From Sodiomyces alkalinus F11 (taxonomy: Eukaryota > Ascomycota > Sordariomycetes > Glomerellales > Plectosphaerellaceae): 64,000 nucleotides of DNA. The stretch is taken from assembly GCF_003711515.1 (NCBI RefSeq), contig NW_021167085.1, positions 311,649 to 375,648 on the forward strand. Direction: 5' to 3'. The position numbers and the translations under genes are program-made. How positions within the stretch are numbered: the first letter of the stretch is position 1; every line of letters begins with the position of its first letter. The notes below the pieces were generated by a model, which worked only from the letters and a program-made list of their open reading frames with translations, did not search any database and was not told where the DNA came from. This document shows, one piece after another, positions 58,043 through 64,000 of this stretch.

Positions 58043-59154
58043 GGTGATGAGATACCGCGTGTTTGTTTGTTGGCACTGGCAGACTTTCGAATACCGGAGC
58101 ACGGGAGGATAAGGCTGGATGGAGTCTGGACGATGAGCCGGACAGATGAGAAGACAGAGAGAATTAAGGAGATGAGGGATATATCATATCTGGGGTCAGC
58201 TAAGGTGAAATTGAGCTGCTGTTCTCATAGTCAAGATGTCTATTGCAGCTCAGAAAGAAGCATGTGTGAAGAGAAAACAGCCCGCGAATGAGCCGATGGA
58301 AAGGTCATGAATCGGGAGTTGTAATGTGGATGAGTTGTAATGTGGATGAAGATGTTGAATGTCAATTGCTGACAGAGACAGAGAGAGACAGAGACACAGA
58401 TAGAGGGCATTCTTACTAAGCGGCTGGTAATGGTCCGTGCATACTCGGCTCCGACCTTCCTCCGTCACCCCCGAAACTCCGAAAGGAAGGAACGCTAACG
58501 GAGCCGATCCAGCCTTATCGGCCCCGAGATGACCGTGCACTCGGCCATGGTCGGACCGTGGACGGAACTCGGAACTCACTATATCAGGAAAGCTGAAAAG
58601 CAGTCCAGAACTACGTAATATACAAGTTCTTAGTATCCTACTGCTAGACCAGAGGAATAATTTAGTAGCCATGAATAATAAAGAGCTTGTCTTTATAAGC
58701 CTCAAGTGCAAAATCTGGAGACTTGAAAGAGCTCGGGACTAAGGAGGTGAACGGTGAACCCGTGAGTCTTCTTGTCACTTCCTTTACTGCCTTTCTTGAG
58801 AATCAGACCCGCGTTGCAAATTCAAGAGCGAATCACAAAATTGGTTCACGATATCCTCACTGGAGTGCCTTCTCTGATTCATAGCCTAGTTTAGCCAGAA
58901 GCGGAACTCCACGCAAAACTGCTGGCTGATCTCGTGACCCCGTCAGGCTTCCGTTCCAATCTCTAGCTATAGATATTTCTGGAACCTCGTCTCGCTTTGC
59001 CTCTCTTTCTTTCTTTCTTCCCTCGTACTCGACCGGCTGCAAGGTCTCAAGGAAGAAAGAAGATCTCTGGCTCAGCAAGCTGTAGGTTCCCATCCTTTCG
59101 TTTCCCCCTCTTAGAAGAATTTCTTAATGGCCAACCTTATTCACAAGGCCCGTC
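58043..59154. promoter_or_regulatory. Divergent intergenic region FMO / C2H2 gene
   Basis: Holds both 5' flanks. No specific element recognised. Short GAGACAGAGA repeats near 58376-58397 are simple sequence. Confidence 0.45.
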
Positions 59155-59827
59155 ATGGCTTCACGCTCCTCCTCCACTGGCAACAACCCTGCCGAGGGCT
59201 ACATCCATGCTGGCAACACCCCAACCGCCGCTTCCATCTGCTGCGTTGCCCTCAACTGCGACCGTGTCTTCACCTCCAGGGCCCAGATGCTGTAAGTTGC
59301 CTCCATGCCGTTTCCCCCCTCACACCAGGGCATTTCCGAGGCTAACTTCACAACCGAGTGAGCACAAGAGAACCGCCCACAACACCCCCGAAAACATCCA
59401 CCCAGGCACGCACTACGTCTGCCCCGTCCCCGGCTGCCACCAAGGCCAGCTGATCCTCCGCTCCGACTACCCCGGCCCCGGCCGCTTCGACGAATTCCGC
59501 CGCCACTTCCGCGAAGACCACCCGCGGCTCTGCGACTCGCTCGAACCCTGGGTCCTAGACGCCATCTACGCCAGCGTCCGAGCCCAATCTGACATGTCTG
59601 CCGACACCGTCAACCTGGAGAGGAAGACGCTGGAGGTCAGGGAGAAAGTGAGGAAGATTCGGGAGAAGGAGGTGGAGATGGACCGCCTGAACGTGCGCAT
59701 TGGTCAGCAAGAGGCCGAGCTTCGGTGGAAGGACAGTCAGATTCGGGACCTTTACCTGCAAGTCGGTCTTCTGAGGGCCGCTGCTGGTGGTTTCCTGGGC
59801 GCTGGAGCCCCTCAGGCCCCGATGTAG
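59155..59827 (+). CDS. C2H2 zinc-finger protein with C-terminal coiled coil
   Basis: Exons 59155-59291 and 59359-59827 give 201 aa. The 67-bp intron (GTAAGT...GCTAAC...CGAG) splits the first finger. Joined, Cys30-x4-Cys35-x12-His48-x4-His53 form a normal C2H2 finger (CVALNCDRVFTSRAQMLEHKRTAH). A second, looser finger reads YVCPVPGCHQG and ends RRHFREDHPRLC. A charged heptad-rich helix (about residues 130-185, LERKTLEVREKVRKIREKEVE) should form a coiled coil and therefore a dimer. The alternative reading from 58997 without intron ignores the splice signals and gives no first finger. A nucleic-acid-binding role is likely, but target and function are unknown. The ATG at 59155 sits 76 bp after a T-rich tract. 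Confidence 0.78.
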
Positions 59828-60541
59828 CCGTGGGGTAATAGATGCTTGCTCTTGCCCTTAGCATGGAGTCGAGGTTGCCGCAGGGAAACTAATGTGACGA
59901 CCCTCTGTGTGTGGTTTTATTTTCTTCTTCTTCTTTTTCTTCATGATCGCGGTTGTTGTGCTTCGGGTGGGTTTGCTGTTGGTTGTTGTGCTTTTGATGT
60001 TTGTGTTTGTGTTTGTGTTTGTTGTGGGTTGGGTTGTGGGCTGGGTTGTGGTTTTGGTTGTTGTGCCGGTCGTCGTGCTTCTTATAGTTCTGCGTCTTAC
60101 GTTATCAGTAGGGTTGTTCTTCTTATCGTTGTTGCTGTTATTGTCCTTGCTATGATTCTTAATGTTATTATTGTTATTATTATTCTGGTTATTATCGTTC
60201 TTACCGCGATTATCGTGATTGTTATTAGGTATCAGTAAAGGTTTTCTTATAATGTTATTTTACTCCTTCCTCTACTTACTATCGTCCTTACTATAGTCTT
60301 TAATAGTAATATTACCTTACTTGGAATTATTCTTCTAACTGGTTATGTCAATGGAAGAAGTTTAGGTGCATGTGTGATAGACTCTTGAATCCTGTTTGTG
60401 AACAGATGTTGCATTTGGAGGCAACCACGTCCTAAGCGCGTCTGCCGAAACCCAGATCCAGATTTCCTCAACCATAAACCACTATTTGGTTCTAGTATAG
60501 CAGGCAACATATCTGTACTCCTGAGATCAATGCACCGCCAG
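59828..60541. other. Convergent intergenic with T/GT-rich low complexity
   Basis: Runs of TTTGTG/GGTTG (about 59990-60065) and ATTATT (about 60160-60190) make long hydrophobic frames with no domain. I treat them as simple sequence in the two 3' UTRs, not genes. Confidence 0.6.
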
Positions 60542-61252
60542 CTAGAAAAACCCACCAGAAGGTCTTTCATTCTCATGACTGCCTCTGCTGTGTGCTCTGA
60601 GCTCAACCTCACGCGTCTCGTCTCCATTTGACCTCTCACACTGATCAAAGTGAGAAACCTCTGCCCCCGCCCCTGCCGCTGCCCCTCCAGCCCCTCCCCC
60701 CGCGCCTCCCAAATCGCACATGTCGACATGCCGATGCACCGAGAAAAACCGCAACCGCCCGGCCACAAACTCCCTATACTCCTCCCGGACCGTGCCCCAG
60801 CTCGTCATGAAGAAGATGACGGCATTCCAAATCCCCTGCAGCGGCAGCACAATCGCGGTGGCCACATTCAGGCCGTAGCTGACATTGTCCGGGTTCACGA
60901 GGTCGTTGATGCGGTTGATGGAGCTCGGCGTCCAGGTGATCAGGATCGAGATGGCGAAGATGAAGCTCGTGCGCAGGTACGCCAGCTTGACCGGGTCCAA
61001 GCCGCGCAGGCGCGCGTTGAAGTGGCCGATGGCGGTCCGGACGCGCTGCGGGAGCGAGGGCTCGGGGGCCGGGTGGGAGGAGATCATGGTTTCGAAGCGG
61101 GAGCTGTGGCCTGCGGCGGCCGGGGGGATGGCGGTTTCTTCCATGTCGTCGTTGGAGTGCCAGGATGGTGGGTTCGGGCAGTGGGCTGGATGCAGCACGG
61201 AGGGGGCCGGGACGGTGGGTGAGCGGCGTGGCGGTGCTGGTGCCGGTGCTGG

Positions 61253-61283
<31 letters not shown>

Positions 61284-62369
61284 GGTGGTGGTGCTGGTGT
61301 TGGACAGGGGATGGCTGTTGTGATTTGCACTTCGGTCACGGCTGTGACATGCCAGTCTTCGGATCGCTCGGTTTTGTGCCGAGAACACTGGTGATGGCCA
61401 ACCAAAAACATTAGAGTTGTAAAAAAAGGCGAGGAATCCAATTTCAGGGACACGTTCACACGTCACACACGGGGCAGAACCTACCTTTTCTCCGCAATCC
61501 CTTGTTTCGTCGGAAAAGGAGACGTCAACGTCCTTTCGTTGCATGTGCTTCCCATCTCGGCCATAGAGACTGAATGTGAGGTTTCGCAACTGATTGCGGT
61601 GATGGAAAACATGATAGCCGACTGAAAAGTAGATGACACCGGAAAGAAAGATGCAGATCCATATGGGAAGATAGTAGGTGTAGATGCGCAGGGCGCTCCA
61701 GTCTTGCTTGATCCAGCACCAAAGCTACGAAAGAGAAGAGTGCCATGTGGTTAGCCTAACATGAAGCCTCTGATTTTTTCCGCCCGACGGTTGGGTTGTC
61801 GAGAGTGCGTATTCTCCTACCGTTGCGTCGCCGTACATAGGCTGGCCCCCGGGACGAGCTACCAGCAAAACAATCGCCGGGATGAACGGCCCGCCAAAGC
61901 AAATAATGCAGTAGAGCCAAAGAAAACTCTTGAAGATGGAGGGGTTGGCGCCGCAAAAGAAGACGAGGAAAACATTGACGGCCATGGCGAGAGACCACCA
62001 GGGGTCGGACTGCATGAACCTGATGACGACACATGGTTAGCAACAAGGTGTCCGAAGTCGAAAGTCGTTGTAGCGGAGCTGTAGGCTCAGCTGGAACAGG
62101 AGTATAGTTTACATTTCCAGGAGAAAAGACTGTGCCTGGCACAGGACAGATTCCTCGCCTTTGAGAATCCCATCGTGTCCTATCAGACAGGCTATACTGG
62201 CCCCGATATTCGCAATGGAGGCAAAGAGAATAAATAAATTCGGGATGGTCCTGACTTTCTTCGACAGGCCATACGCGAGGAAGATGAAAGTTATTCCGAT
62301 GAGGGAGAGAGAGGCACCGGTCCTCTCCAGGGCAATGAGGACATTGATCTGGTGTTTGGTCAAGGCCAT
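60542..62369 (-). CDS. cAMP-receptor-like (CAR/GprH-type) G protein-coupled receptor
   Basis: Exons 62113-62369, 61821-62019, 61485-61724 and 60542-61387 (minus strand) give 513 aa, all in phase. The protein has seven hydrophobic segments: ISLIG-like helix in SLSLIGITFIFLAYGL, LFILFASIANIGASIACLI, the MAVNVFLVFFCGANPSIFK block, ICFGGPFIPAIVLLVARP, IYTYYLPIWICIFLSGVIYF, LAYLRTSFIFAISILITWTP and YGLNVATAIVLPLQGIWNAVIFF. This is the CAR-like fungal GPCR class. The third cytoplasmic loop is very long and contains a polyproline run (about 61205-61300) made from CCA/CCG repeats. The cytosolic tail is Gly/Ala-rich. The receptor presumably signals through a heterotrimeric G protein at the plasma membrane; ligand unknown. 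Met 62369 is preferred; a frame-open upstream Met at 62465 would add 32 residues. Confidence 0.88.
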
Positions 62370-63897
62370 CGCCAGGAGGTGAACACTGGCTAGGCGGGCA
62401 TAGAGGAGAGTTATCAGAAACCGGTTACCGGTAGGGCTCGGGGAGGCAGAGATGGCTTCCAGCACTGGCCAGCGTCAAGTTGAAAGACGTGCTGACAGGA
62501 GCTGGTCCTAGGAAGACTGAAACGAGAGTCGTGAATTCGAGAAAGCAAAAGTGGAAAGCGTTTGAACTCCGGACCCGAGGAGGACAAAGTTGTGACTCGT
62601 GGGCAGTGGTACAATGTTAGCGATGTTGGACCAAACGAGGAGTTGGTTTGGAGGGAAAAGCTGTCGAGGGCGTATGCAGGAAGTCTAATATCTGGGGATT
62701 ATGGAGTCATCGGATGGCAAACGGGGGAATTATATCATTCCGGGAAGCTCACATTCGTAGCCTGACGACCACGCGAGGCTGCATAGGAGGCTGTCAGACG
62801 CCAAATGCAAGAGATGTTACACGGAGGCAGAGGGCCGAGAAGGTCACTATAGAAGTATCTATGCGGCAGTGGATGAAGGCGACTTGCCTCTGGAGTGAAG
62901 GGGTCGAGAGGCCATACGAAGTGAATAATGTGGAATCAACAGCCCCCCTGATGAAGACGCAGTATACGAAGCCCTACCGCAATCTGGAAGAGATCGTCGA
63001 GGTAAAGGTTCGGGTTCGACGAAATAAAAAGCGGGCGAAAGCATGTTGTCGGTGTAACGATGCCGAGGTCAGATAGCTAGGAGAGGGGCCCGGAGGGCAG
63101 CTACTCTCGTTGTGTCATGCGCGATGCGGCCATGCGATGCGCCATGCTGCTTCACTCCCGGACGTTCTCGTATTAAGTGTTCATATGGGGAAGCCGTCGA
63201 CGCATGTACGGATGGTAATGAATATGAGGAAAGTCCTCGACGGCTATTCGAGTCCTCGACTTGAAAGTTGACGCCGCCCGGGGCGCCATGGCTCGCCGCC
63301 ACGCCTCTCGAGTTGCATTTCTTATTTCCCTCCCGAGTTCCCTTCTCTACTAAATATTCTGGGCTGTCGGTTTCAACCGCTTTTCCGCACATCGCTTCCA
63401 CCCTGCACGGTTACTCACCTCTTCCCAAACTTTAGAGGGCAGTGTGTTACATGTGGAAAGACCTTGGCATGCAGCCAGCAGGTCGTGACTGGCGTAGGAT
63501 ATGGACCTTGAGGCAAACAACCGGGGTCAAATACGCCCGCGTTGTGAACATAGGAGGGGATGTCCTGTACTACTGGACCAAGCAAGCGGCCGAGATGCCA
63601 CCAATAGGCTGTAGTATATCCACACTCTTTGTTTGTTCTGATTATTGAGAGCGAAGTATGATTGGAGAGCACTAGATCGTAACGAGGAGACTAGATAATT
63701 TCGAGGCGGCATCTTGCAGGGCGAGTGCCATAGCCGGCTGGTTGCACACGGCTATCCAGGATACTGAGCTGGGTAGGTCAAAAAAGTGCAATGAGAGAAA
63801 AAGAAGAAAAGAGGCTGGCTATTTTGACAAGTTGAACGACAAAAAATCAGCGTGATATATATATATATATATATATATATTATTTATTAAAAAAAGG
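62370..63897. other. GPCR promoter and gene-free region
   Basis: Only short frames without domains or splice support. Ends in an AT-repeat next to the assembly gap. Confidence 0.5.
63855..63880. repeat. (AT)n dinucleotide repeat
   Basis: Thirteen AT units directly before an A-rich stretch and the 50-base gap. The repeat is probably why the assembly broke here. Confidence 0.9.
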
Positions 63898-63947
63898 NNN
63901 NNNNNNNNNNNNNNNNNNNNNNNNNNNNNNNNNNNNNNNNNNNNNNN
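63898..63947. other. Assembly gap (50 N)
   Basis: Run of 50 N flanked by A-rich sequence on the left and a G8 homopolymer on the right. Its true size is unknown. Confidence 0.98.
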
Positions 63948-64000
63948 GGGGGGGGGAAGCGCATATTTGTGAGTAGGAATGAAGAAACAAGTCAAATAAA

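Noticed and set aside
58997..59827. Single-exon 276-residue reading of the C2H2 gene
   Set aside because: Ignores a clear GTAAGT...CTAAC...AG intron and destroys the first zinc finger. The two-exon 201-residue model is better.
59907..60238. Two Val/Phe-rich frames suggesting membrane proteins
   Set aside because: Encoded by GTT/TTG simple repeats in a 3'-3' intergenic region; hydrophobicity is a by-product of the repeat.

Overview
The window is nuclear DNA of a filamentous ascomycete, most likely a sordariomycete. Protein-coding genes are GC-rich and broken by short GT-AG introns (about 55-140 bp) with recognisable CTAAC/CTGAC branch points. Pyrimidine tracts precede several starts. The gene content (HET-domain protein, patatin/NB-ARC/TPR NLR-like locus, Zn2Cys6 regulator, CAR-like GPCR, many low-complexity tails) is that of Pezizomycotina. 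I cannot name the species.

Layout: a 5'-truncated cysteine-containing protein (1-1.1 kb); IDH1 (2-3.3 kb); tRNA-Glu(CTC) (4.3 kb); a two-exon GNAT-type acetyltransferase (4.8-5.6 kb); a small secreted cysteine-rich protein (6.4 kb); a gene-poor stretch ending in a cytochrome P450 remnant (9.6-9.9 kb); a UPC2-type Zn2Cys6 factor (10.6-12.2 kb); a dynamin/Mx-like GTPase (12.5-15.1 kb); divergent SVP26 and BUD23 (17-19.3 kb); a HET gene (19.5-21.7 kb); a patatin / NB-ARC / TPR locus with frame lesions (22.6-26 kb); MSH4 (26.6-30.7 kb); a FAR1-type DNA-binding protein with glutamine-rich tract and AT-hook (31.8-33.4 kb); about 7 kb with no gene I can support; a TPS3/TSL1-type trehalose synthase-complex subunit (40.3-43.3 kb); a branched-chain aminotransferase (44.6-46 kb); a CSC1/OSCA-type channel (46.6-49.5 kb); an F-box gene with an in-frame stop (50.6-53.2 kb); a D-lactate-dehydrogenase-type enzyme (53.5-54.6 kb); a flavin monooxygenase-like protein fused to a DUF6314-like domain (55.5-58 kb); a C2H2/coiled-coil protein (59.2-59.8 kb); and a CAR-like GPCR (60.5-62.4 kb). 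Two runs of N mark assembly gaps.

Most genes are single-copy housekeeping functions (TCA cycle, COPII cargo sorting, ribosome biogenesis, meiotic recombination, trehalose, branched-chain amino acids, osmosensing). They do not form one pathway or an obvious biosynthetic cluster. The functional grouping that stands out is 19.5-26 kb, where a HET gene sits beside a patatin-NB-ARC-TPR locus on the same strand. Both families act in fungal non-self recognition and regulated cell death. The NLR-like locus shows a conserved Asp-to-Glu change in the patatin dyad and two places where the reading frame cannot be joined, so it may be a decaying allele or may contain assembly errors.

Exon structures were derived by eye from splice signals, reading phase and family similarity. 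Every multi-exon model below closes to a whole number of codons unless stated otherwise.
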